A stretch of DNA of 64,000 nt from Nodosilinea sp. P-1105 (GCF_012911975.1 NZ_SMDQ01000001.1:1-64000); one strand, 5' to 3'. Positions 54,034 to 62,330 are shown, counted from the stretch's first letter. The notes: generated by a model from the letters alone, not told the origin. A program made the numbers and translations.

Positions 54034-54052
54034 AATGTGGCATTTTTGTGAA
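54034..54052. promoter_or_regulatory. 11-bp-spaced GTG direct repeat element, copy C
   Basis: The top strand reads AATGTGGCAT-TTTT-GTGAA with GTG boxes at 54037 and 54048, again exactly 11 bp apart. By orientation relative to copies A and B it would serve the minus-strand genes (relic frame, DHp-EAL). It also lies 189 bases ahead of the plus-strand gene at 54242. Confidence 0.4.
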
Positions 54053-54177
54053 CTTCTGAATGTCAAGCGGAGATAACGGTGTGTTGAAGTCTTGGGCTGC
54101 CACAGGATTGTCACAGTTATCCGCCATGATGAAACTGTTCCTGGAATCGTTGGCTGTCCTTAACGGACAAGTGGATC

Positions 54178-54241
54178 ATGGCTGGCTACCCTAGCTCGGG
54201 TTTACCCAGGCTATTGGGTAGTTAGCCATGCCGCTATTTTT
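54178..54241 (+). promoter_or_regulatory. long leader stem with T run directly before the start codon
   Basis: In RNA, 54178-54191 pairs along all 14 bases with 54216-54229 if two G-U pairs are counted, with an inner TAGC/GCTA pair. The stem is followed by a T-rich run (54237-54241) and then the ATG at 54242. The form is that of an intrinsic terminator or attenuator placed in the leader, so it could limit expression of the downstream gene or end an upstream transcript. Confidence 0.5.
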
Positions 54242-55408
54242 ATGGCTTGTAGTTCTATGCAATCGTCTTTATCTTCGTCGCCTGCTCAAATCACAGTGCT
54301 ATGTATTGCCTGTAGCTCGGAAAACTGCGATCGCTGGCAGGAGTGGCTCAAGGCTGATCGTCGCTACCGCTTGATAGTTTGGCAAAGCGATGTCAATGTC
54401 AATCTTGGCCCAGCTTGGTCGCCAGCCGTGATTTTACTAGGAAGTGGAGCCGGAATTGACCGTCTGACGGCCCTCACAACCCAGTGGCCTACCGCTGGAG
54501 TCATGGTCATACTAGAGCCAGAGCAGGAAGTCGAAGTGGCTGACTGGCTGGCCCAGGGGGCTGATGATTATTTGATTAGCCAGCAGTTCTCTCAAATTCG
54601 CCTTTGTTACGCTGTACACCGGTTGGCGACCCAAGCCCAAGTGCTTGAACAGCGAATTGCCGCTTGTACAGCAGAACTCCGGCAGGCCAAGCATGTGGCT
54701 GAGATGACTAATCATATCAACCATCGTTTAATGGCTGACCTGAGCCATGATTTGCGCAACCCACTTAGCAAAATCTTGGGGCTTAGTCAGTTGCTATCGG
54801 ATGATGCTAGCCTGCCTCCCCAGCATCAGGACACATTGAATATGATTTATGCCAGCGGCGAGTATCTCCTGAGTATAATCAATGCTGCGCTTAACACCAT
54901 CCAGCCCAGGCCTGAGGTCCTACCTAGGCGATCGTCACGGCGAGTAGTGGGGTTGGCTCCTGGTTCTATGCCCTGTCGCATCTTAATCGTGGATGATGAT
55001 TGGACCAGTCGGGTGCTGTTGCAGACTCTATTGCTCCCTTTAGGCTTTGAACTTCAGATAGCCGTCAACGGGCAAGAAGCTATTACTGTCTGGGCCGACT
55101 GGCAACCCCATCTCATTTGCCTGGCCATGGCCATGGATGGCCTTGATGGCTATACAACCACGCGTCATCTGCGTACCATAGAGCAGAAGCAGCTTAAGCC
55201 TGAAACGCCGCCTCAATGGTTTATTCCCACTCCGATTATTGCCCTGATAGACCGGCATCAGGACGACGCAAATCAGGCTCAGGTCGCTGGTTGCAACAGG
55301 TGGTTGCCTAAACCCATTCAGCCTGACCAAATGCTTGAAGCTATAGCTCGGTGTTTGGACGTGAAGTATATCTATGCCCCTGAGCCAGCTGCAGTAGAAC
55401 TCAACTAG
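54242..55408 (+). CDS. DHp protein without ATPase and with degenerate receivers
   Basis: A 388-residue kinase-like protein. The N-terminal region (about 16-128) has a receiver-like pattern, but the phospho-Asp place reads ILLGSG. A DHp follows with His169 in DLSHDLRNPLSKILG. The ATPase domain is missing: residues 222-240 lead directly to the linker VVGLAPG, which in neighbouring kinases follows the ATPase. The C-terminal receiver (about 245-370) keeps DDD at 251-253 and Lys357, but the phospho-Asp is Ala295 and the conserved Thr/Ser is Ile336. It cannot autophosphorylate in cis or accept phosphate on a normal Asp. It could dimerise with intact kinases as a modulator, or be decaying after an in-frame deletion; the clean reading frame favours the first. 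Confidence 0.85.
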   Translation: MACSSMQSSLSSSPAQITVLCIACSSENCDRWQEWLKADRRYRLIVWQSDVNVNLGPAWSPAVILLGSGAGIDRLTALTTQWPTAGVMVILEPEQEVEVADWLAQGADDYLISQQFSQIRLCYAVHRLATQAQVLEQRIAACTAELRQAKHVAEMTNHINHRLMADLSHDLRNPLSKILGLSQLLSDDASLPPQHQDTLNMIYASGEYLLSIINAALNTIQPRPEVLPRRSSRRVVGLAPGSMPCRILIVDDDWTSRVLLQTLLLPLGFELQIAVNGQEAITVWADWQPHLICLAMAMDGLDGYTTTRHLRTIEQKQLKPETPPQWFIPTPIIALIDRHQDDANQAQVAGCNRWLPKPIQPDQMLEAIARCLDVKYIYAPEPAAVELN

Positions 55409-55502
55409 GCTGGCTCAAAGTCCATCGACTCTAACCCATAGGCGAGCTGGCGATTGCACAAACTAGCTTTTGGGCTGGCGGTCAGACTCAAGTCCAGTGG
55501 GG

Positions 55503-58500
55503 ATGAGTGGCTGTTTGTTCACTGTTTTTAAGCATTTTGCCATGCGTAGCTCTGACTTAACGACTTGTAAACCAACCGCTGACCTGCGTCCTACCCAGTC
55601 AATCGTCATGGTTGCAGGAGATCTTTCAGAGCATATGAGAGGGTTGGCGCAGGCGCTTGAGCAGCAGGGCTATGAGGTGCGCTGCGTCACAGGAGTCACG
55701 ACTGTACAAGCGGTTCAGACCAGGCCGCCCGATCTAATTTTACTGGTCACCCCAATGGCAGAGATGAATGGCGACGAGCTGTATCAGCAATGGCAGGCTA
55801 ACCCCCTAACAGAGGCAATTCCAGTCATTATCTTAGGCGGGTTAAAGACTGAGGCCGCAAGGGTTAAGGCATTGTCAATGGGGGCCGTTGCTTACTTGGC
55901 TAAGCCCGTTGCCACCACAGAACTTCTGGCACAAGTGGCGACTCAACTGCGCTGGCACCAACGGCAGCGGCAGCTGATCTTAGAAAATCAACAGCTGCGG
56001 CAGCAGATTTGCGATCGCGATCGCGACAGCCTGCAGTTGCGGCGGGCTTCTAACCGCCTATCTGCCCTAATCCAGCACCTCACGACCCATCAGCAAGTAG
56101 AACAGCTGTTGGTGCAAAAGTCTGATGTACTCAAGCAATTTAGCTGTAGCCTGAAAGAGCTGCATCGCCTTAGTCTGGCCCGATTTACCAGCTTTGACGA
56201 TTTGCTGGCTGACTACCTCCAGACCGGCTGTCAGGTGCTGGGCTTTACCGGTGGCCTGGTGGGCCAGGTGGACAATAACCACTACGTGGCCCAGTCCATA
56301 GCCGCTAATTTTCCGGGCCTCCAACCCAACCTGCGCTGCAACTTAGACGATACCTTTTGCGGTATGGCGATTCGGCAACGGCAGACCATTTGCTTCGACC
56401 ATGTCGGAGCCAACCCTGACCTCCGACAACACCCCCTATACCAAGCATTCCAACTAGAGTCATATCTGGGTACTCCCATTTGGGTAGACGGCAAGGTGTA
56501 CGGCAGCCTTTGCTTCTTTGACACCGTCCCTCGCCCCCAGGGCTTTAACCAGCATGAAAAAGAAATCATTGAGTTGATGGCCCAGAGCATTGGCAAAGTG
56601 ATTAGTACCTACCGGCTAGAGCAGCAGCAGCAACAGGCCCAGGCCGAACTACAAGCCAGCGAAGAGAAATTTCGCCAGCTAGCTGAATACATTGACAGCG
56701 TATTTTGGATCTATGACATTCAAGAGCACCGAGTTAGCTATGTCTCCCCTGCTTACGACAATATCTGGGGCCGCAACCGGGACGAGTTGCACCATAACCC
56801 GATGGCCTGGCTGAATGCCGTGCATGCCGACGATCGCTGTCACGTTTGCCGTAGCTTGCCCAGACCGTGGGATGCGGCTGCCCTAGCTAACTTTAGCTAC
56901 GACGAAGAGTTTCGTATCGTGCAGCCCCAGGGGCAGCAAGCATGGGTTCGGGCGCGCGCCTTTCCCATTCACAACGATCAAGGGACCGTGTACCGTCTGG
57001 TAGGCGTGGTCGAAGACCTAACCCCAGTCAAATCCCAAGAGGAAGCCCTGCGACTAATCGTGGAAGGGACCGCCGCCAAAACCGGCCAAGATTTTTTTGA
57101 ATCCCTCGTGCGCTATCTAGCCGACATTCTGCAGGTGCGCCATGCCTTAGTGACCCAGTGCCTATGCCCAGATAATCATCGAGTCAGTACCTTGGCCTTT
57201 TGGCAAAATGGACTGTTGGTCAACCGCCAAGACTATGCGGTTGCAGGCACCCCCTGTGAGCAAGTGGTGGTCGGGGAAGTAACCTATATTCCCGATCAGG
57301 TGCAATCGATTTATCCCACCGATCCAGAGTTGTCAAAATTAGAGGCCGTTAGCTTTTTCGGCATTCCCCTGATCAATCGCAACAGCGAGGTGATTGGCCA
57401 CCTGGCTGTGCTTGACAATAAACCAATGGTGGCAGATTCCACCCGTGAGATGATTTTGCGCATTTTTGCCGCTCGGGCGGCCGCAGAACTGGAGCGGCAA
57501 CAGGCTGAGCAGGCCCTGCAGCGAGCCCGGGAAGCCGCAGATGCGGCCAACCAGGCCAAAAGCACCTTTTTAGCCAATATGAGCCATGAACTGCGGACCC
57601 CCCTAAACAGCATTATTGGGTTTGCTCAGCTGATTAACCGTGATTGGACCTTAGATCCTGAGACCGCTGGCTATCTGGAAATTATTCGGCACAGTGGTGA
57701 GCACTTGCTGGCCTTGATTAACGACGTGCTAGACATGTCAAAGATTGAAGCGGGGCGCGCCTGTTTGCAAGTGACCACCTTCGATTTGTCTTATTTATTA
57801 CTGGGTTTAGAGGCAATGCTGCTACTGCAAGCAGAGGCCAAAGGTCTGGAGCTAGCCTTTGACTGCGATCCAGCCATGCCCACTTACATTACCGCCGATG
57901 AAGGCAAGCTAAGGCAAGTGCTGATCAACTTGTTAGGGAATGCAATTAAATTTACGCCCTCAGGCTGGGTAATGCTACGAGTTCGCTGCCAACCGCCCTT
58001 GCCGGGAACCCAGCCGCAGGCAAAAGCAGCCCTGGAGTTTGCGGTGATCGACACGGGGCCTGGAATTGCCCCAGGGGAGATGAACCAGCTGTTCGAGCCT
58101 TTTACCCAGGCTGACGCCGGACGACAATCACACCAGGGGAGCGGGCTAGGGCTGCCGATTAGCCAGCAGTTTGTCCGTCTTATGGGAGGAGAACTAACGG
58201 TAGACACACAAGTGGGCCAGGGCTCGGTTTTTCGCTTTACCCTGCCGGTCAACAACGGGGATGGTACAGCGATCGCCGACAGGCCAGGCCAGGCTAACAT
58301 TCTAAAACTGGCCCCTAATCAACCAACCTATCGCCTACTGGTGGTGGACGATCACCTGGCTAGCCGTCATTTGCTGAGCCGGCTGCTTCAGTCGGTAGGG
58401 TTTGAGGTGCATGACGTATCCGATGGTCAAGCTGCTGTCGACCACACCCAATGGTGGCATCCCCACTTGATCTGGATGGACCTGCGGATGCCGGTTTTAG

Positions 58501-59006
58501 ACGGCTACGCCGCTACCCGTCAAATCAGATCCCTCAATTTGCACCCAAGCCCGGTAATTATTGCCCTGACGTCTAGTCCCTTTGAAGAAGAGCGGCCTAA
58601 CATCTTAGCGGCGGGCTGTGATGACTTTATGCGCAAACCCTTTCAGCTAGAGGCGATTTTACATAAAGTAGCCAGCTATTTGTCCGTGCAGTATATCTAC
58701 GCCACTGACGCTGATAACACTGGCGCTAACGGTACGTCAGCTTACCCACTCCAGACTCCCCCCAGAGGGCAGGGAATGTCACCGCCACCAAGTCCCCAGG
58801 ACATTGCCACTTGGCTACAAACCATGCCCTCTAACTGGCAGCAGGCCCTGGCCCTGGCCGCCATGGCTGGCTCTGACGCTCGTCTGGTAGCTCTGCTAGA
58901 GGATACAGAAGCCATCCCTGAAGCGATCGCGCAAACCCTAACAACCTGGGCTAAAAACTTTGAGTTTGATCGGCTCCTAGACTGCTTGCCCACCACGTCT
59001 CCATAG
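55503..59006 (+). CDS. REC-GAF-PAS-GAF hybrid histidine kinase with C-terminal module
   Basis: An 1167-residue soluble kinase. The N-terminal receiver-like domain (about 32-145) has Val82 in place of the phospho-Asp (PDLILLVTP), AGD in place of the acidic pair and no Thr, keeping only Lys134; it is a pseudo-receiver. A GAF (about 205-375), a PAS (about 390-505) and a second GAF (about 530-690) follow. The DHp ([12 protein letters not shown]), HATPase (NLLGNAIKF, DTGPGI, GSGLGL) and receiver (MDLRMPVLDG, about 945-1070) are intact. The C-terminal module is present (MPSNWQQALALAA), but its His position is Ala. The start may also be the ATG at 55542. It follows the pseudoreceiver protein gene by 94 bases and probably shares its transcript. 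Confidence 0.92.
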   Translation: MSGCLFTVFKHFAMRSSDLTTCKPTADLRPTQSIVMVAGDLSEHMRGLAQALEQQGYEVRCVTGVTTVQAVQTRPPDLILLVTPMAEMNGDELYQQWQANPLTEAIPVIILGGLKTEAARVKALSMGAVAYLAKPVATTELLAQVATQLRWHQRQRQLILENQQLRQQICDRDRDSLQLRRASNRLSALIQHLTTHQQVEQLLVQKSDVLKQFSCSLKELHRLSLARFTSFDDLLADYLQTGCQVLGFTGGLVGQVDNNHYVAQSIAANFPGLQPNLRCNLDDTFCGMAIRQRQTICFDHVGANPDLRQHPLYQAFQLESYLGTPIWVDGKVYGSLCFFDTVPRPQGFNQHEKEIIELMAQSIGKVISTYRLEQQQQQAQAELQASEEKFRQLAEYIDSVFWIYDIQEHRVSYVSPAYDNIWGRNRDELHHNPMAWLNAVHADDRCHVCRSLPRPWDAAALANFSYDEEFRIVQPQGQQAWVRARAFPIHNDQGTVYRLVGVVEDLTPVKSQEEALRLIVEGTAAKTGQDFFESLVRYLADILQVRHALVTQCLCPDNHRVSTLAFWQNGLLVNRQDYAVAGTPCEQVVVGEVTYIPDQVQSIYPTDPELSKLEAVSFFGIPLINRNSEVIGHLAVLDNKPMVADSTREMILRIFAARAAAELERQQAEQALQRAREAADAANQAKSTFLANMSHELRTPLNSIIGFAQLINRDWTLDPETAGYLEIIRHSGEHLLALINDVLDMSKIEAGRACLQVTTFDLSYLLLGLEAMLLLQAEAKGLELAFDCDPAMPTYITADEGKLRQVLINLLGNAIKFTPSGWVMLRVRCQPPLPGTQPQAKAALEFAVIDTGPGIAPGEMNQLFEPFTQADAGRQSHQGSGLGLPISQQFVRLMGGELTVDTQVGQGSVFRFTLPVNNGDGTAIADRPGQANILKLAPNQPTYRLLVVDDHLASRHLLSRLLQSVGFEVHDVSDGQAAVDHTQWWHPHLIWMDLRMPVLDGYAATRQIRSLNLHPSPVIIALTSSPFEEERPNILAAGCDDFMRKPFQLEAILHKVASYLSVQYIYATDADNTGANGTSAYPLQTPPRGQGMSPPPSPQDIATWLQTMPSNWQQALALAAMAGSDARLVALLEDTEAIPEAIAQTLTTWAKNFEFDRLLDCLPTTSP

Positions 59007-59084
59007 CCCCCAACCTCTGCATAGCTCGTTTGAATAACCCCCGGTGCATCCTATGCTTTATGCCGACTCACAAGGACCCTGGCG

Positions 59085-61442
59085 ATGGTGATGTCTCGAT
59101 TTCGCTGGAAACCCGCCCGCTGGCTAGAACGGCTGCCACTCATGGTCGTCCTAGAAGTTCCCTATCTACTGCAAATGCTGACAGTGGTTGGCTTAGCCAG
59201 CTGGATCTTGGTGCAATATCGGCAGGTAACGGTGGCCAACCTGGCCACTAATTTGCAAAATGAGACCACAGAGCGGGTTACCGCTTACATTGAACATCAG
59301 ACCTCAATGGTGACTCGGCTAAATGAAACCCATGTCGCAGCTGTGGAAACCCAACTGCTTGATTTCGGAAACTTTGAGCAAATGGGACGGTTCTTTTGGC
59401 AACAGATGCAGATTTACCCGGTCGACTACATCAACTATGCCAATCCCGCCGGAGAGTTCATTGGGGTAGAACGGCAAGTGGATGACACCCTGGTGATCAA
59501 TGAAACCCGCCGGGACGACCTCAACCACATGACCATTTACCAAACCAATGACCAGGGCGATCGCACCGCAGCTGAGGTCATCTATTCTCCTGAGCCAATT
59601 CAGGAAGAAGAGTGGTATGCGGTGGCAGCGGCGGCAGGGCAACCCCTGTGGAGCCCAATTTACCCCTGGTTTGATCAGCCTGACGTGCTCTCAATCTCGG
59701 CTAGTTATCCCCTGTATACATCCGAGGGTGAGCTGTTGGGGGTGATGGGGGCAGATCTAGTCTTGACTCAAATGGGGCAGTTTTTGCAAACCATTCAGGT
59801 GAGTCCTTCCAGCCAAATTTTTATTCTGGAGCGCAGTGGTCTCCTGGTGGCCAGTTCCAATGGTGGCGTGCCGTTCACCGTGGTGGATGGCGCGAGCTAT
59901 CGCTTGCCTGCCACGGAAAGTCCAAATCCTCTGGTGAGAGCAGCCGCCCAGTCCCTGGTACAGCAGAACGGGCTAGCAATTACAGCACCGTTGCAGTTAG
60001 TCGTTCCAGGACCCAATGGGCGACAGTTTGTCAGCACTGTGCCCTGGAGGGATGAGCTGGGCCTGGACTGGCTGGTGGTCGTGGTGGTGCCTGAAGCTGA
60101 TTTTTTGACCCAGGTGGATACCTACTTGCGCACAACCATACTGCTGGTCCTGTTGTCCTTGGCCATAGCGATGCTGATGGCGCTGCTGAGCGATCGCTGG
60201 ATCAATCGCCCTATTCGACAACTGGCGGTGGCCAGTCGGGCGATCGCATCGGGTTATCGTAGTCAAACCGTTGGAATTGAAGGCATCTGTGAATTGAGGA
60301 TGCTATCCATGGCCTTTAACCAAATGACCGCGCAGGTGGCTGATGCCCTAGACCAACTAGAAATTCGCGTGGCAGAGCGTACTGCTGATCTCGCTAAAGC
60401 TAAGGAAGCTGCGGAGGCCGCCAACCAGTCTAAAAATCTGTTTCTAGCCAATATGAGTCACCAGTTACGGACGCCGCTGAATATTATTCTGGGATTTATT
60501 CAGGTGATGCAGCATGATCCAGCGGTGGCCGAACCCCACCGCCAGGGGCTAGCCAGAATGTACCGCAGCGCTGACTACTTGCTGGTGCAAATCAACAACC
60601 TGCTCCTGGCCTCAAAGCTCGATATGGAGGAGGTGCCAGCCGTTGTCTCAGCCTGGTTAGACCTAGAACTGCTACTGCACAATCTTCAAATCCAGTTCTC
60701 AGCCCATTGCGCCCATCTAGCGCATTCGACGGTGGAGTTCCGGATCGAGATCGAGGGGGAGGTACCTCAGCACATCTGTATCGACGAAGCCAAGCTGTAC
60801 CAAAGTCTGACCCATCTGCTAGATAATGCCTTTCGGTTTACCCCGGCTGGCCAAGTGACCCTGCGACTCGTTGGGCAAAAGCAGGGGACGGTTCCCGCCA
60901 CAGACCAAGCAGCCGAGGTTCGACACCAACACTGCCTGACTTTTGCGGTAATCGATACTGGCCCCGGCATCGAGCGCAACGAGCTAGAACGTCTATTTAG
61001 CCCATTTGAGCAAACGACATCTGGGCAGCAATCACAGCAGGGTAGTGGCCTGGGGCTCTTTATCTGTCAAGAATACATCCGCCTACTGGGGGGACAGCTT
61101 CAGTGCCACAGTCAACTCGGCCGAGGCAGCTGTTTTGAATTCACGGTGACGGTGCCAGGTAGCGATCAGGTCATGGTTGGGCTCGATTTAGGGCAACAGA
61201 GTGAGACCACAGCCGCGCGGCTATCTCCCCTGTCCGAAGCCGATCACCTGGCTATCATGCCTAAAACCTGGCAGGATCAGCTGCAGCAAGCGGCTATTCT
61301 GGGGGACGACAATGCTGTGCTAACCCTCGTCGACACGATTCCACCGGAGGGGACGGAACTCAAGGACTGGCTCCGACACTGGGCCACCGACTATCAATTC
61401 GACCACATCCTGGAGCTGTTTCGGTCAGCGTCTAGTCAATGA
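59085..61442 (+). CDS. dCache-HAMP histidine kinase with C-terminal module
   Basis: A 785-residue membrane sensor kinase. TM1 (about 28-46) is followed by a periplasmic double-Cache domain (about 50-330) of the type that binds amino acids or other small solutes. TM2 (about 335-355), a HAMP (about 360-412) and a coiled coil lead to the DHp, which reads ANMSHQLRTPLN: the acidic residue after the phospho-His is Gln. The HATPase has HLLDNAFRF, DTGPGI and GSGLGL. There is no receiver, yet the array module (MPKTWQDQLQQAA) is at the C-terminus, with Gln at the usual His position. The ATG at 59085 or 59091 may be used. It is 78 bases after the GAF-PAS kinase gene. Confidence 0.92.
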   Translation: MVMSRFRWKPARWLERLPLMVVLEVPYLLQMLTVVGLASWILVQYRQVTVANLATNLQNETTERVTAYIEHQTSMVTRLNETHVAAVETQLLDFGNFEQMGRFFWQQMQIYPVDYINYANPAGEFIGVERQVDDTLVINETRRDDLNHMTIYQTNDQGDRTAAEVIYSPEPIQEEEWYAVAAAAGQPLWSPIYPWFDQPDVLSISASYPLYTSEGELLGVMGADLVLTQMGQFLQTIQVSPSSQIFILERSGLLVASSNGGVPFTVVDGASYRLPATESPNPLVRAAAQSLVQQNGLAITAPLQLVVPGPNGRQFVSTVPWRDELGLDWLVVVVVPEADFLTQVDTYLRTTILLVLLSLAIAMLMALLSDRWINRPIRQLAVASRAIASGYRSQTVGIEGICELRMLSMAFNQMTAQVADALDQLEIRVAERTADLAKAKEAAEAANQSKNLFLANMSHQLRTPLNIILGFIQVMQHDPAVAEPHRQGLARMYRSADYLLVQINNLLLASKLDMEEVPAVVSAWLDLELLLHNLQIQFSAHCAHLAHSTVEFRIEIEGEVPQHICIDEAKLYQSLTHLLDNAFRFTPAGQVTLRLVGQKQGTVPATDQAAEVRHQHCLTFAVIDTGPGIERNELERLFSPFEQTTSGQQSQQGSGLGLFICQEYIRLLGGQLQCHSQLGRGSCFEFTVTVPGSDQVMVGLDLGQQSETTAARLSPLSEADHLAIMPKTWQDQLQQAAILGDDNAVLTLVDTIPPEGTELKDWLRHWATDYQFDHILELFRSASSQ

Positions 61443-61454
61443 CCAGACCTTAAT

Positions 61455-61478
61455 GGGAGGAATAGCCTAGTTCCTCCC
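61455..61478. terminator. hairpin between convergent genes
   Basis: GGGAGGAA (61455-61462) and TTCCTCCC (61471-61478) pair perfectly around an 8-base loop, 12 bases after the dCache kinase stop and 17 bases from the end of the convergent racemase gene. It can serve both strands; T tracts are short or absent. Confidence 0.6.
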
Positions 61479-61495
61479 CGCTGCATGGGCCTAGG

Positions 61496-62185
61496 TTACT
61501 CTGCTAGGGCGCCCTTGACTGCGGCTTCGGCGTGGAGTTGGGTGGTGGGGAAAAGGGGGACTGGGGCCTGCTGAATCAGCAGTTCCAACTCGGTGCAGCC
61601 CAGAATAATGCCCTCGGCCCCAGCTTGGGCCAGGGTGGTGCAGATGGTGTGTACCTGCTGGCGAGAGTTAGGGGCGATCGCCCCCAGACATAACTCGTCG
61701 TAGATGATCTGGTGTAGGGTATCGCGATCGCGCGGTTGGGGTACTAGCACCTCCAGGCCGTGTTTTTCGGTGAGCCGCCGCCGATAAAAGTCTTGTTCCA
61801 TGGTGAATTTGGTGCCTAGCAGCCCTACCCGGCTGAGCCCTTGGGCTTTGATGGCGGCGGCGGTGACATCAGCGATGTGCAAAAATGGCACTGAAATGCG
61901 CCCCTCGATCGCGTCAGCAACCTTGTGCATGGTGTTAGTGCAGAGCAGCACCAGGCTCGCCCCAGCCATTTGCAACTGTTGGGCGGCTTCAATCAAAATG
62001 GCGGCCGCTTCGGACCAGCGATCGTTGTGTTGCACGATAGCGATATCGGCAAAGTCCACTGAAAACAAGATAATTTTGGCTGAGTGCAACCCCCCCAATC
62101 GATCGCTGGTGAGTTGATTAATCATGCGGTAGTACTCCAGAGACGACTGCCAACTCATGCCGCCGATCAAGCCAATGGTTTTCAT
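61496..62185 (-). CDS. aspartate/glutamate racemase family protein
   Basis: A 229-residue protein of the PLP-independent Asp/Glu racemase fold (YgeA-like). The two catalytic cysteines are present: Cys82 in LCTNTMH and the Cys in ILGCTELELL near 196. The N-terminal IGLIGGMSWQSSLEYY and the loop TKFTMEQDFY are typical. Such enzymes racemise acidic or other amino acids, some of which go into peptidoglycan, but YgeA homologues have broad or unclear substrates. It is therefore not called murI. The gene is single, convergent with the kinase gene and divergent from the rhodanese gene. Confidence 0.9.
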   Translation of the reverse strand: MKTIGLIGGMSWQSSLEYYRMINQLTSDRLGGLHSAKIILFSVDFADIAIVQHNDRWSEAAAILIEAAQQLQMAGASLVLLCTNTMHKVADAIEGRISVPFLHIADVTAAAIKAQGLSRVGLLGTKFTMEQDFYRRRLTEKHGLEVLVPQPRDRDTLHQIIYDELCLGAIAPNSRQQVHTICTTLAQAGAEGIILGCTELELLIQQAPVPLFPTTQLHAEAAVKGALAE

Positions 62186-62330
62186 CGAAAAATTTAGGGT
62201 AAAGGGCAGAGGATAGGTGGCATCGGGGATACCACTGTTTAGGGTAAACCGCCAGGGCCAGACTATTCTCTAGAAACGGTGAATTTCATGGCACCATGGA
62301 AAAACCGCAACGAATCGATAGGCTAACCCG

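Larger units (their letters stand above)
53760..54241. other. divergent regulatory interval with several RNA-capable stems
   Basis: 482 bases between the divergent DHp-EAL and DHp-pseudoreceiver genes. From left to right it holds the relic small frame (to 53959), a perfect 7-bp stem AGGGTTG/CAACCCT (53997-54013), element copy C (54034-54052), and a long stem (54178-54229) just ahead of the plus-strand ATG. No complete gene is supported in it. Confidence 0.6.
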
